The position numbers were made by a program, and so were the translations under genes. This document shows positions 9,901 through 19,079 of a DNA stretch of 33,093 bases, piece after piece. Numbering within the stretch: the stretch's first letter is position 1; each line of letters begins with the position of its first letter. The DNA comes from Bacteroidetes bacterium UBA7692 (lineage in GTDB: Bacteria > Bacteroidota > Bacteroidia > Chitinophagales > LD1), in the NCBI GenBank assembly GCA_002482725.1, contig DLGO01000130.1:1-33093 (forward strand), given 5' to 3'. The notes below the pieces were generated by a model, which saw only the letters and a list, made by a program, of their open reading frames with translations, was not told the origin of the DNA and made no database searches.

Positions 9901-11412
9901 GGTCATCCTAAGCTTGCTTGCAGGACCAGAACTTTCCAGGTGCCTGTCTGTTTTATCAGCAAAGAATACGGTTCTGGAATATGGGTAACCCTGTGCATCA
10001 GGAATAGGATAAGTTCCCTCCGGTTTCACTATCCCTCCGGAATAGTAATTACGCACAGAGCCGGTCATTTCATCCGCATTATATATTTTACTGTCCCTAT
10101 CAAAATTATCGGCAGTATAAGGTTTGATAGCAGAACCATAGCCAACTGTTGTCACTCCCGGCTCATAGCCTCTGAAAACGGCTTGCCCGTTATTGTCTTT
10201 GGCATATGGCAACACACTTACTGCGCTTCTGCCGGAATAATCATAAATATTATTTGAAATAATTGTTATATCCTTTGACGGTATGTATACCTGGGTCTGC
10301 TTAGGTTGATTCAGATACGTTCCATACTGTACCACTTCTTTCCTGCTGTTATTTTCAGAAAAATACCTGGTAGAAATGGTGTTCCTGCTTGCATCATTGG
10401 CGTCATTAAAATAAAAAACATAGTTAGATGGTGTAGTGGGATGTAGTACCATTTGTGTTGGGCTAACCTGATGCCACTCTCCATAGTTATAAGGATTGGC
10501 AAATCCACCATCGTAAGAAGATCCTACCACTCTGGTTCTCCACATATAATATCCTTCTCCTTCGTTAATAGCGAGTGCTACTTCCCTTTTTTCTCCTGTC
10601 AACTGGATGGTGAGCGCTTTGCTCCAATCCACTTCAGCTGTAATAGGATATGTAGTTGTGGATATATCCCTGTTGTATAACCTTAGCAACTGAAATTCAT
10701 ATCCAGCAAAAGCGACATCATAAACAGGGCCGGTGGTACCACTTTCTACTACATTCCATGTAAATTTATATTGTTTGCCATTGGAAACAGGTAAATCGCC
10801 AATACAGACATAAGGGACATTGGCAATACTGGAAGTACTTGTCCTTAGTTCCGTCGTAATTCTGATTCTAACCTTCAAACTATTAAGTAGCAATAAGGAA
10901 TTTGCTGCCGATGGTGAAGGTGACCCGGTAAAATTATAACTCAGTTGTCCGTTGCCCGTCAAACTTACATCAGTTGCCGTCTTCATCAGACTGCTCACCT
11001 CAAAATTAAAACCTGCTTCCGGCTTTGAGTCTGTAAGTTCAAATGATGCATTTTTTTTAATTATTGTACCACCAAAGTAGATGTCATCTACGCCTGCAGT
11101 AAGATTATAATTTGCAAAACCATACTTAAAATCATCTCCGGCCACAATACTGATCTGAATCCTGGAATTCTTAAAATCATCGGAAATAGAATTAGCTTTT
11201 GCCAAAATATTAGCCAAAGAAAATGACTTATCCGAAAAACTTACCGGAGAGCCGGATAGTGTGGTAAGTGTTGTCGCAAATAAAGGCACCTGATCTTCAT
11301 AGATGAGATTGCCATCCCGATCCATAGATACAACACTCTGAGCAGACACAAAACCGGAGGCTAAAACTGCCAGTATAAAAATCCATATTTTCGTAAGATT
11401 AGTGATTTGCAT
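6970..11412 (-). CDS. Exported RHS-family protein, front module of a split RHS polypeptide (1480 aa)
   Basis: Signal peptide at residues 1-25, ending VSAQ. From about residue 340 it follows the conserved region that precedes the YD repeats in giant Bacteroidota RHS proteins: RYFSENNSRKEVVQYG, YDYSGRSAVSVLP, DAQGYPYSRTVFFADKTDR (about 479), YYSNPSEIELIRVFG (about 512) and VVVDPNNTATVTYTNKMGK (about 540). Next come a Cys-rich stretch, a GSGGGGGGCCGGP linker near 842-854, an EFNAMIFHMLNDKYYTGKA block, and a helical CEAACEERR motif near 1307. It then stops, with no YD repeats and no RHS core; these are supplied by the next gene. The ATG at 11412 overlaps the preceding gene by 14 nt, suggesting coupled translation. 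Family membership is confident; the role as one subunit of a split RHS shell is inferred. Confidence 0.85.
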   Translation of the reverse strand: MQITNLTKIWIFILAVLASGFVSAQSVVSMDRDGNLIYEDQVPLFATTLTTLSGSPVSFSDKSFSLANILAKANSISDDFKNSRIQISIVAGDDFKYGFANYNLTAGVDDIYFGGTIIKKNASFELTDSKPEAGFNFEVSSLMKTATDVSLTGNGQLSYNFTGSPSPSAANSLLLLNSLKVRIRITTELRTSTSSIANVPYVCIGDLPVSNGKQYKFTWNVVESGTTGPVYDVAFAGYEFQLLRLYNRDISTTTYPITAEVDWSKALTIQLTGEKREVALAINEGEGYYMWRTRVVGSSYDGGFANPYNYGEWHQVSPTQMVLHPTTPSNYVFYFNDANDASRNTISTRYFSENNSRKEVVQYGTYLNQPKQTQVYIPSKDITIISNNIYDYSGRSAVSVLPYAKDNNGQAVFRGYEPGVTTVGYGSAIKPYTADNFDRDSKIYNADEMTGSVRNYYSGGIVKPEGTYPIPDAQGYPYSRTVFFADKTDRHLESSGPASKLRMTKDDPHTTRTYYSNPSEIELIRVFGAEAPKKEDILKTVVVDPNNTATVTYTNKMGKVIATCLSDNPGNDNLLGIGENIETVPDKFTVWESVPENQLSQGNLVAAKRLSFHEPTDVYFSYKCNFNEISVGCAEGNCTYDIVYSIINVDDPSKSFKTVPETVNCSAADSTMPDWSTVQYANPGTTCTACSCSTALSCFQNIYTVVSPKAGSAFSGLKIPAGNYIFEKILMPTADGKNSANANLIARQKKITIFTQAINILIKGITGDAALGVFYTEIADIRLHGFDPSNTLYSTIPGIGEYSTTDFPMAEYGINTLDEAGTPTTEEEDIASISVITPYNTAGSGGGGGGCCGGPVSLSLKGLKKMKSYKCNTDEEGVWANYQHTTPRKDYDFYGYLADNIEALMIRSYEAKGQAIPVDLNDKINDRLTQDLNGYVFHGATGTVDHEFNAMIFHMLNDKYYTGKAHYDDVNDKWYKANEDGTLILPKEEAILTTQYSCSDLWDCWIAVVGTYTDAMEVMGAPTKSIADSSDKTDNKFDDAFDNNEAVDMGPLMKWIVSRKLSSEMRKQEKVEIKSGLVTQFLECAKYKFAQIIVHDGSSSGVVSNYSPDNVINTSPTPTPIYIGPAGDRLEFYYGDKSQTPDLVPHYKLSTGPAFPSGSGWDEYIPNPVAPMQSRGYHKTHGVLHPNLKDKIFAFKYFEYNDENVFVDEEEAGGSCRTGVYNNSGAEMASCFYAEPAAITLCNPSRCVYGHETWSSSQRTAMFLILRDMPPPPTDSELGIVEEANTDIEEVDCNNSTEIETQYATPYKSSCEAACEERRANFRAAVMGKLKERCYDIGGCGANAISYAQIDKISSELVSKCKGEFCDITASDFTCTVVSCTTITCQPITYTSVVMKECKQLMMEQAKYWGFDVDFPAATGCDVSLTTSLANGTSINTAANNATIPTSNAGCSPDDPEPSGGVGTPRPEYSPVRKYNVTFP

Positions 11413-12142
11413 GGGGTAGATTTTTATTTTCTATATCCTTAATTTTATAGGCTTTATACTTATCAACAGGCTTTCCATTAGCAGACAATACATAGTTTTT
11501 AGCCTGAGGCTTTAATACCGATTTATCCGTTTTCTCAAACTGAAGAATCTCTGTCTTTATTTTTGCTGCATAAGTTGATGAATTTTGAAGAATAGAAAGA
11601 GATTCAATCAAATTACCGTTTCTGAATTTGACCCTGAGTTCTTTGTATTTTGCATCCTTGCTTTTTGAAACAAACACTATATCTTTTATTGTATCGCCTT
11701 TATCATTCACGCTTGTATTACATGATTTTAAAACAAGACTCTTAATTATTTCATTACGCAGATCAGACATATTCTGAAGCAGGTTCTGACCTCCTTTCTG
11801 CTTTTGTGTAGGAAGCCTGATAATATTCTTTGAAGTATGGTCGGCCAGATAAGTATCCTTGCCATCTTTGTACATACTGAATTTCCTATTGTCGACCACG
11901 GCTCTTGACCCATATACCAATACTTCAAACTCTTCTGATGTGGACTTAAGTTCAGGAATTGAATAATAGACAGTTTGCCTGTATTTAAAAATATATGCCT
12001 CGCTGGTATCTGAATTTTCCTGCCCTCCAAATTGCCTATAGTATTTAAGAACAAGTTCTTTGCATACATCATCGGCAGCCATAGAAACATGGGCTGCAAC
12101 CATGAAGAGAAAACCAAATAATATAATAAGTTGCTTTTTCAT
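11399..12142 (-). CDS. Small exported protein, possibly LolA-like (247 aa)
   Basis: A signal peptide at residues 1-22 (MAA...VSMA before ADDVC) marks it as periplasmic. The mature part has an N-terminal helix and then alternating short strands: FEVLVYGSRAVVDNRKFSMY, followed by a D-G-K-D-T-Y turn and IIRLPTQKQ. This is reminiscent of the open half-barrel of LolA/LolB lipoprotein carriers, but the similarity is by eye and weak. It starts 1 nt after the stop of the 1933-aa gene and overlaps the 1480-aa gene by 14 nt, so it sits translationally locked between two giant proteins. A chaperone or carrier role for one of them is possible but unproven. No catalytic motif is visible. Confidence 0.8.
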   Translation of the reverse strand: MKKQLIILFGFLFMVAAHVSMAADDVCKELVLKYYRQFGGQENSDTSEAYIFKYRQTVYYSIPELKSTSEEFEVLVYGSRAVVDNRKFSMYKDGKDTYLADHTSKNIIRLPTQKQKGGQNLLQNMSDLRNEIIKSLVLKSCNTSVNDKGDTIKDIVFVSKSKDAKYKELRVKFRNGNLIESLSILQNSSTYAAKIKTEILQFEKTDKSVLKPQAKNYVLSANGKPVDKYKAYKIKDIENKNLPHANH

Positions 12143-12143
12143 T

Positions 12144-15100
12144 TTATCTGCCTACTAATGGTAAGTTATATTGAGTTTCCTGAACAGTTTTAATACCTTT
12201 CTCTGTTTCTACCAATTTTCTCACCAACTTTCCTTCATCGTTATATTGGTAGAACACTGCAAAATGGCTTGGTAAAAATTCTGCCTGTAGCCTTTGGGTA
12301 TTGGGATCATACACAAAGCATTTGGATTCTGATTTAAAGGGCTGAAGCTTAATATCATCAATCAATACATCAAAACTATTCGCAGAAGTAACCCTATTCT
12401 CAAACACCACCTTACATGCTTCCGGTTTACCTGATGATGTAACCACATTAATTCCTGAAATTTTCGCTTCGATAAGATACCAGCCTCCTACTGATGCAAT
12501 TATTCTCTTTACATTACCCGGCTGCACAATTCCACCATGTGCAATTCCTATGCTAAAGTCATTTACTGTTATTGCCGGCATCGGATTATTCGTATTTTCC
12601 AACGGTTTTACCCAAAGATTAACCAATAGCCCCTGAGCCTCCAGATAGCTATCAACTAATACAGGAAATTCTATAGTTGAATTTCCGGTTACTTTCGCAG
12701 CTTTCTTTCCTGAGTGGGCATCTCCGGCAAGCAAGGAAGAATTATGCTCAAAGCTCTCGAACACAATTGAATTATATGTTGCATTCTGAGATATAATTGA
12801 CGGCATGGAAAAATCCTTTGGGAATCTTGCGGCACTGAATATCTTAAGCGCGTTCATTTCCTCTAACGGCTCGCCATGAGGAGAGTATGCAGTAACCTTG
12901 GACATAAATTGCCACCCATCGGTGATACAATCGCTAACCTGAGGATTACATTCAGGATGACTGGCATTTACATCAAACAGTTGAAATGCAGACAAAATTC
13001 CTCCTTTCTTTATATTCCTGGCTGTATAAGTAGAATTTCTGTTGGATCCTAAAATGCTACCTGTATACTTATAAGAGTTTTGAGGCTTATATGACGTGGA
13101 TACCGGATAGCGGTCCCCCGGTGTAGCAGGAGGAGCCACTCCATAGTCGTTAGCCACTGATTCAGATAGAAGTAATCCCAAATCCTTATAAGTTTGAAAA
13201 GAAGCAGATACAACCTTACTCTTCCAATCAGAAGCAGTGAGAATATCCGAATTTTCACCATACGTGGTTATGTTACCGGCAGAGCTCATTAACTGATTTG
13301 TATTTGCAGCATTCTGCGCTTTTTGTCCCATTGCCGGATAATACCAATGTGCAGGCAAATTCAAACTATTATAAGTTCCATCATGGGTTACCCCATTTGA
13401 AACAGTACCATTAAACTCATCGTAAGATCTGGTATATACAGGCTCTCCGGTTGCTTCATCAAATGCAACATTCTGAGTTATATGAGAAACACCATCCACA
13501 GTTGAAGTTGTTTTCTTAAGAATGGCCGGGTAACGTAGTACTTTAGAAGTACTATGTGTACCGATACCACTTTGGTTGAATGATATACTCCATCCACCAA
13601 CCGTGACATAAACAACTATTGGCATGCATAATAAAATATCAATATCTAATTCAAATCCGAAGTCAAATGCGAAGTCTGAAACCTCCCTCATTTCCATAGT
13701 AACATCTTCTTCTAACCCCGGATTAATTTGTGAAGAAACAAATTGCATCTCAGCTGCTTCACCCTCACCAACCATTGCCATTTTTACACCTGTTACAGAC
13801 TCTCCCGGTTCAAAGTACTCGGACTCCTGTTTACTGCTCAAATAATTCGAGCCCAAATATGCACCTCCGTAGGTTGCAATAGATTTAGATTTCCCATGCA
13901 TCTGATTCAAAATGAACCTGAAACCTTGTGTCAGCCATACTCTATCTGCATTATAGTTAAGAAATCCAGCTGGAACATTAATTGCATCTCTTTCTGTGGA
14001 TTCCTCCAGACTGGTATACTCCACACCTCTGGAGTTTATATTACCACCATAATATTTATCAAATGGGTAGTCCTTTACTGTATAAAATTCATGCTCTACA
14101 AAGCCTGCGCTACTGACACCATTGTGAATACTTTTTACAATGACTTTTGAATACCCAACAGAGGCTCCCGGAAGCAAAGATTCTCCTATGGGTCCCTCAA
14201 CCAGAGTCCTATCCCTGCCGGAAATTAATCTGTTAAAAAAACTTTGCTTCAACCTTGGGATAAACGAAACCAAGACATTTTCTTCCCTGGCACTATTGGG
14301 CTCATTGGTGGCAACGCCAAAGCTTTTACCATTCACATCATTATACAAATACTCTTGCCCAAAAAGTTGCGCATCTCCATTCTCTAAACCCTTGTCATAT
14401 GTAAGCAGTCTCTTGATCCTTAATCCACCTCCTCTTTTAGGTTTCAATACAGGAACTTTAAGATAAGAACCATCTTTGGATAGGTCTCCACAACTCCTGA
14501 AACCTCCAAAATTAAAGGCCAGATCCACCTGCAATGCACTGATTATACTCATAAAGTTTACTCCGCCTTTTCCTAAAAATACTAACTCTGCTACATCGCC
14601 CGCATTATCACATTCTGCCAACCCGTTATCAAAATCATCATACTCATTAGAACAATCCGCACTTTCTAATTTTTTAAGTTTTCCATTCGTCACGTACGAG
14701 TCGCAAGCTTTCCGTGGAAACAATATCCCCGAACCTCCATCACTACCTAATACCACATAAATCTTAGTGCCATCAATATTTACAGATTTCACATCTGCAT
14801 AACCTGTGATAAATTCTGACTTGCAGTCACATAGCTTAGGATTATTAGTAGTAAGTGCATATAAAAATTTGAAGTAGATTTTATTCTTCTTTTTTATAAA
14901 AAAATCATCTAATAAATCTCTGTATTGATTTAGATACTGAGGGTCATCAATGTCTATATCATCCAGATTCAAATAATATCTGTTGTCATTGTTGGGCTCA
15001 TCAACTGTATTTGCCAGTAAGCTAACCATAGTTGTAGCCTCTCTATCCTGAACATACTGATACTCATCCTCTTCATACTGCATTAAAATCTCTCCCCCGG

Positions 15101-17945
15101 ATGGTAGTATAATTTGCTTCAGCTGCCATGCAGCAGGATCATATTTGGGGATGTCCGATTTGGACCTTTGATTCATCCATGGCTGTTGCCTTTCTCTTCT
15201 TTTTTCACCGTCTAGCTTACCTTGATATCCACCCCATGCATTCACACAAAATCCTGAATAAGCAGGGTTTTCATCAGAGGCAGTATAAGATGGCCAATCA
15301 CCTCCGGTGCCCAAAAATGCATATCTGTCTATGATTTCCTTAGGAAAATCAGCCGCCTTTTTGTATTCATATTTAAATACATAAGGACTGATTTTTATAT
15401 TCTGTACACCCTCGTATTCAAACCAAACCTTCTCTAGTGTTAGCTTTCCGCCCGACTGTCCGGAACTGGATGAATTAGGTATTCCGGGAGTTAGCTTATT
15501 GGAATAGCTAAACTGAACCGTTTTGATAGGTACATCCATTCGCTTTTTAGAGAAAAGGACAATTTTGTCCAAATACTCCAGTTCATTACTTCCTTTCTTA
15601 TCCCTCTCGCCGGCATTTGTTGCAGATGCATCCAATCCATCTTGCCTGCTCGATGATGATTTTGGAATTAAATAAGCATTACTTAAACTTCCGTTACTAA
15701 TTCTATCCGTTATATCCTGAAATGTACCGGATGTAGATTTGTTAGTAACAAAAAAAGCAATATGCGTAGACGTTTCTATAGCCTTTAGGTAATAAACCTC
15801 CTTTTTACCCGTACTGAAATTTGCCAGGTCATCCTTTACATCTGAATTTGAACCTAGATTGTACAAGTATCCATTATAAGGCATACGCCATTTATACCAC
15901 TCTGATTTCTGGTAACCATGCTTTTTGTTATAGCTAAACTTTGTCCAGCCGCCAAAGTCACCCTCTGATGGCCCTGCCACACCATCTGCATCCTTATAAT
16001 CAGGAGAAAAAATATTGGTAAGCAAGTAGTTTGACGCATAAGCTGTCGCTCTCCTCTCCCCTACCATGGTACTAAAATCAGGATTATCCATAGAAGGGTC
16101 AACTTCATTTACGTTGGTACTACAACTCGCACATTTATTGTACAGCTTATAATTTTTATCATTTGAAAAATTGCCATTTTCAGGAATATTGACAGACAGA
16201 TCCACTTCATCCTTATTATACACCGGCAGCTCATATGCATATCTTGCTCCGTCAGTTTTTATTATTTCATAAGCCGCAATACTTTCGTCCTTTATAGACG
16301 CATCTAAAACAATAGGGTTACCACTAAAACTGGCATTAGGATTGGCTTTTACCACAGATGCCTTTTTTGAATTGATTAAAATCCCTCTGTTGTTTGCCGC
16401 ACTAAGAGTATATCCATTGCCAGGAAAAACAGGTTCTACCACTTTAATACCAGGTATAGGAGATAAAACATTCAGCTGTGCCGGTTGAAGATCAAGTGGA
16501 TTACCACTATTATTATACAACAGAGATCCTCCCATATCATTATTAAAACGATAAAAAACCTGCGCATTATCATCAAATTGATAAGATGGATCATAAGCTT
16601 TATGTGCAGATTTGGAGCCACTTGCATTAGGATCCGGAGCCAGCCATCTTCCCATAGAATTCACATTGACACCAAAGCCAAGGTTGACACCGATGCCTAC
16701 AGGATTCCCAGTATTCAAATCTACCCCCAATGCCAAATTACCGGAAGTATTCACTATTTTATTGGGATAAAACTGGCCAATTGTAGTATGGTGAGCCTGA
16801 AACCCACCTGACAAACCCTCACCTACCGCAGAGAAAACATCTGCATTGTTAAAAGGAATACCAACGAAATGCTGTCTTTTAGAAAATGGATTAGCCTTCT
16901 CTACAAAATAGTCGAACATGTGGGTTGAATTATTCCCATCATATGCTTTGGAATAATTATATCCATGATATTTTTTTTCTGAAGATTTCTGATTATTTTG
17001 AAAATTGAAGCTTGCTGATTTGCCTACAGGAACAGGACCTACCGGGACGGTGGCAGGAATAGTAGTGCTTACATCAACATTCATGGCAAAGCCGGAATAC
17101 TCAGATAAGGTAGTGGCTTTAGAGTTATTTTCATATGAAAATATACCCGTCGTGCTTGCCATATTTGCAATCATAGCCCCCGTTGGATTTTCCATTTCCG
17201 GTTTCTTAACACTGCATTTTACGATGGTCGTTTCATCATCTCCTGCTGCATCTGATAGATTCTGCATTTCACACTCCAAATCTTCTCTTGATTGCTGAGT
17301 TTTGGCTTGATTCATAAATAGTGCCGGATCAACTTTTCCATTAAGTGTAAACTCCCCTCCGCTGACATCTATACCCAAAGAACCAACTCCCTTTACATTG
17401 ATTCCCATACCGATACTCTTTACCAAACCCATATAATTATTGTACCTCACCGATCTGTTCACGGATAACCCAATAGATTTATCTGCATCACTGCCAAAGA
17501 ACTCCAAAGTCATTCTTTCGGCCATACTTACGGTCCAGTTTCTGCGCGTCTTCGAATAATACTTGATAGTCTCACCATCCAGATCATCAGGGAACCCACG
17601 CAGATTACGGTTCAGGGAGCCTGGATTGAGTGACCAGCCCAACCCAACCCAGGAGGCTTCATCTTCCACACCTCCAACACCATTATAGGCCAGTGACATG
17701 GCATAACCACCACCATATTCTCCAGGTACATTTATAACAGGTAGATTATATGAAAAATCGCCTGAGAAAACGTCTACCATATCCGAAGTGGCAACCGGAG
17801 TGAAACTTGAGAACTCCGGTGTTTGCGGACCGGATGTAAGTGCAAATGCAGTAACAGGGAAAACCATTTCCCAAAACATGATCAGTAAGACATTAATAAA
17901 GATTGCCTTAACTATTTTACTCTTTTTCAAATCTGAAATCATCAT
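12144..17945 (-). CDS. SpvB/TcB-like N-terminal partner of the RHS proteins (1933 aa, exported)
   Basis: Hydrophobic export signal at about residues 12-36, ending FAL. It is followed by the family hallmark GPQTPEFSSFTPVATSDMVD, then FSGDFSYNLPVINVPG and SWVGLGWSLNPGSLNRNLRG, as in large Bacteroidota proteins found beside RHS genes. Further conserved blocks are SYLLTNI-like and FGGWTKFSYN segments, SPYVFKYEY, LPSGGEILMQYEEDEYQYVQ (near 945-965) and, near the C-terminus, a jelly-roll or carbohydrate-binding-like region (about 1720-1880). It ends YNDEGKLVRKLVETEKG and ETQYNLPLVGR, the usual end for this family, so it looks complete. Its ATG overlaps the upstream lipoprotein stop (ATGA). By analogy with TcB/SpvB it could form half of a beta-strand cocoon with the RHS-core protein; this is inferred, not visible. 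Confidence 0.85.
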   Translation of the reverse strand: MMISDLKKSKIVKAIFINVLLIMFWEMVFPVTAFALTSGPQTPEFSSFTPVATSDMVDVFSGDFSYNLPVINVPGEYGGGYAMSLAYNGVGGVEDEASWVGLGWSLNPGSLNRNLRGFPDDLDGETIKYYSKTRRNWTVSMAERMTLEFFGSDADKSIGLSVNRSVRYNNYMGLVKSIGMGINVKGVGSLGIDVSGGEFTLNGKVDPALFMNQAKTQQSREDLECEMQNLSDAAGDDETTIVKCSVKKPEMENPTGAMIANMASTTGIFSYENNSKATTLSEYSGFAMNVDVSTTIPATVPVGPVPVGKSASFNFQNNQKSSEKKYHGYNYSKAYDGNNSTHMFDYFVEKANPFSKRQHFVGIPFNNADVFSAVGEGLSGGFQAHHTTIGQFYPNKIVNTSGNLALGVDLNTGNPVGIGVNLGFGVNVNSMGRWLAPDPNASGSKSAHKAYDPSYQFDDNAQVFYRFNNDMGGSLLYNNSGNPLDLQPAQLNVLSPIPGIKVVEPVFPGNGYTLSAANNRGILINSKKASVVKANPNASFSGNPIVLDASIKDESIAAYEIIKTDGARYAYELPVYNKDEVDLSVNIPENGNFSNDKNYKLYNKCASCSTNVNEVDPSMDNPDFSTMVGERRATAYASNYLLTNIFSPDYKDADGVAGPSEGDFGGWTKFSYNKKHGYQKSEWYKWRMPYNGYLYNLGSNSDVKDDLANFSTGKKEVYYLKAIETSTHIAFFVTNKSTSGTFQDITDRISNGSLSNAYLIPKSSSSRQDGLDASATNAGERDKKGSNELEYLDKIVLFSKKRMDVPIKTVQFSYSNKLTPGIPNSSSSGQSGGKLTLEKVWFEYEGVQNIKISPYVFKYEYKKAADFPKEIIDRYAFLGTGGDWPSYTASDENPAYSGFCVNAWGGYQGKLDGEKRRERQQPWMNQRSKSDIPKYDPAAWQLKQIILPSGGEILMQYEEDEYQYVQDREATTMVSLLANTVDEPNNDNRYYLNLDDIDIDDPQYLNQYRDLLDDFFIKKKNKIYFKFLYALTTNNPKLCDCKSEFITGYADVKSVNIDGTKIYVVLGSDGGSGILFPRKACDSYVTNGKLKKLESADCSNEYDDFDNGLAECDNAGDVAELVFLGKGGVNFMSIISALQVDLAFNFGGFRSCGDLSKDGSYLKVPVLKPKRGGGLRIKRLLTYDKGLENGDAQLFGQEYLYNDVNGKSFGVATNEPNSAREENVLVSFIPRLKQSFFNRLISGRDRTLVEGPIGESLLPGASVGYSKVIVKSIHNGVSSAGFVEHEFYTVKDYPFDKYYGGNINSRGVEYTSLEESTERDAINVPAGFLNYNADRVWLTQGFRFILNQMHGKSKSIATYGGAYLGSNYLSSKQESEYFEPGESVTGVKMAMVGEGEAAEMQFVSSQINPGLEEDVTMEMREVSDFAFDFGFELDIDILLCMPIVVYVTVGGWSISFNQSGIGTHSTSKVLRYPAILKKTTSTVDGVSHITQNVAFDEATGEPVYTRSYDEFNGTVSNGVTHDGTYNSLNLPAHWYYPAMGQKAQNAANTNQLMSSAGNITTYGENSDILTASDWKSKVVSASFQTYKDLGLLLSESVANDYGVAPPATPGDRYPVSTSYKPQNSYKYTGSILGSNRNSTYTARNIKKGGILSAFQLFDVNASHPECNPQVSDCITDGWQFMSKVTAYSPHGEPLEEMNALKIFSAARFPKDFSMPSIISQNATYNSIVFESFEHNSSLLAGDAHSGKKAAKVTGNSTIEFPVLVDSYLEAQGLLVNLWVKPLENTNNPMPAITVNDFSIGIAHGGIVQPGNVKRIIASVGGWYLIEAKISGINVVTSSGKPEACKVVFENRVTSANSFDVLIDDIKLQPFKSESKCFVYDPNTQRLQAEFLPSHFAVFYQYNDEGKLVRKLVETEKGIKTVQETQYNLPLVGR

Positions 17946-18568
17946 AGTTGTTTTTCTTTAAAGCCAGGAAATCGAAGAAGGTCATTCTTTCTAAATGTAA
18001 AATTCAAAAGGCCAGAGTTGAAAATTTCATCATTAAACTCTATCGTAATTTTTTCCTGCCTTATTCTGTCAATACTATTATCAAAGCAGACAATAAAGCT
18101 TTCGGAATTCTTTACTCCATATGTATTCTCTACAACTGCAAGTTTGGGATTTGTCCTATTGGTACCATTAACCAAAACTATACTACTGCTCAAATCAAAA
18201 TTCAGATCATAAATCCTGTTCGTATATTGATCAGCTTTAGATATTTCCCTGAAATTAACATCCGTATTAGGCTTATTTTTAATTGCCTCATCCTTTATGG
18301 TAAGAATGAAATACAGTGCATTAGCATATGTTGATGAATCTGACCCGCGCTCCAGAACCTCCCTATCCTTAAATAAGAAATATTCTGATGGCACATACAT
18401 TACACTATAATCTACTCCTGCTATACTCTTATTTTTTTTGCAACCATGATCTATATTATTCAACCATTTGTTTGCCTCGGATAAAGAGGTAAAAGCACTT
18501 TCGCTACAGGACTGCATACTTACCAGCATCACAAAAAGAAAAAAATTAAACGCCAAATTTTTACTCAC
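17942..18568 (-). CDS. Lipoprotein of unknown function (208 aa)
   Basis: It begins with GTG at 18568, chosen because the next in-frame ATG would cut into the signal sequence. Residues 1-21 form a lipoprotein signal with the lipobox MQSC at 18-21. The mature protein is mixed alpha/beta with no motif I recognise. Residues after the Cys are S-E-S, mildly acidic. It overlaps the OmpH/Skp-like gene by 8 nt on one side and the SpvB-like gene by 4 nt (ATGA) on the other, so it belongs to the same operon. It may anchor or assist one of the giant proteins; this is only context. Confidence 0.8.
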   Translation of the reverse strand: MSKNLAFNFFLFVMLVSMQSCSESAFTSLSEANKWLNNIDHGCKKNKSIAGVDYSVMYVPSEYFLFKDREVLERGSDSSTYANALYFILTIKDEAIKNKPNTDVNFREISKADQYTNRIYDLNFDLSSSIVLVNGTNRTNPKLAVVENTYGVKNSESFIVCFDNSIDRIRQEKITIEFNDEIFNSGLLNFTFRKNDLLRFPGFKEKQL

Positions 18569-19079
18569 CTTTATATTTATTATTTAGTCCATCCAGTAGT
18601 TTCGTAGATATATCATAGATAGAATCTCCATATAATATATTGCCCGTATTGGTAGTTCCCAGAATGATATCCATTTTATTCTCGCGTCCATATTCATTTA
18701 TATATGCATTAACCTGTTTTATGACATTCCCTGTCATTTTTTCATCTTCGTCCTGAACAATTTTCGAATAATACTCAGAGTAAGAATTTATCTGGTATCT
18801 TAAACTATCTACCAGTACAAGTACTTTTTTTTCCGGCTTGGTTTTTCCTGATTGAAGATCTGAAAGAAGGAGGTTGTATCTTATCTTCATACTGTCCAAA
18901 GAGGACGTTTTGTCTTTAAATTTCCGTTCAAAAAGTTCTCTGGCATCTTTTGTACCCTTAAAATTTTCGACTAGAAACTCCGTACGAACGAAATATACCT
19001 TTTGCCTTAAAAAATAATGATCTATGCCTATATAGATTAATATACAAGCCATTAAGCCAATCAAAATGTTAGTTTTCAT
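18561..19079 (-). CDS. OmpH/Skp-family periplasmic chaperone-like protein (172 aa)
   Basis: The N-terminal hydrophobic segment (about residues 5-20) is an export signal or membrane anchor. Next comes YFVRTEFLVENF (29-40), then a long charged helical region (about 41-130) fitting the coiled arms of Skp. The C-terminal block VNAYINEYGRENKMDIILG...GNILYGDSIYDIS (123-157) is typical of the OmpH family, where it forms the beta body. The family holds unfolded exported proteins in the periplasm. It overlaps the end of the 2014-aa surface protein gene by 11 nt, which suggests a dedicated chaperone for the large beta-rich proteins of this operon rather than the housekeeping copy. Family call fairly sure; client inferred. 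Confidence 0.75.
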   Translation of the reverse strand: MKTNILIGLMACILIYIGIDHYFLRQKVYFVRTEFLVENFKGTKDARELFERKFKDKTSSLDSMKIRYNLLLSDLQSGKTKPEKKVLVLVDSLRYQINSYSEYYSKIVQDEDEKMTGNVIKQVNAYINEYGRENKMDIILGTTNTGNILYGDSIYDISTKLLDGLNNKYKGE

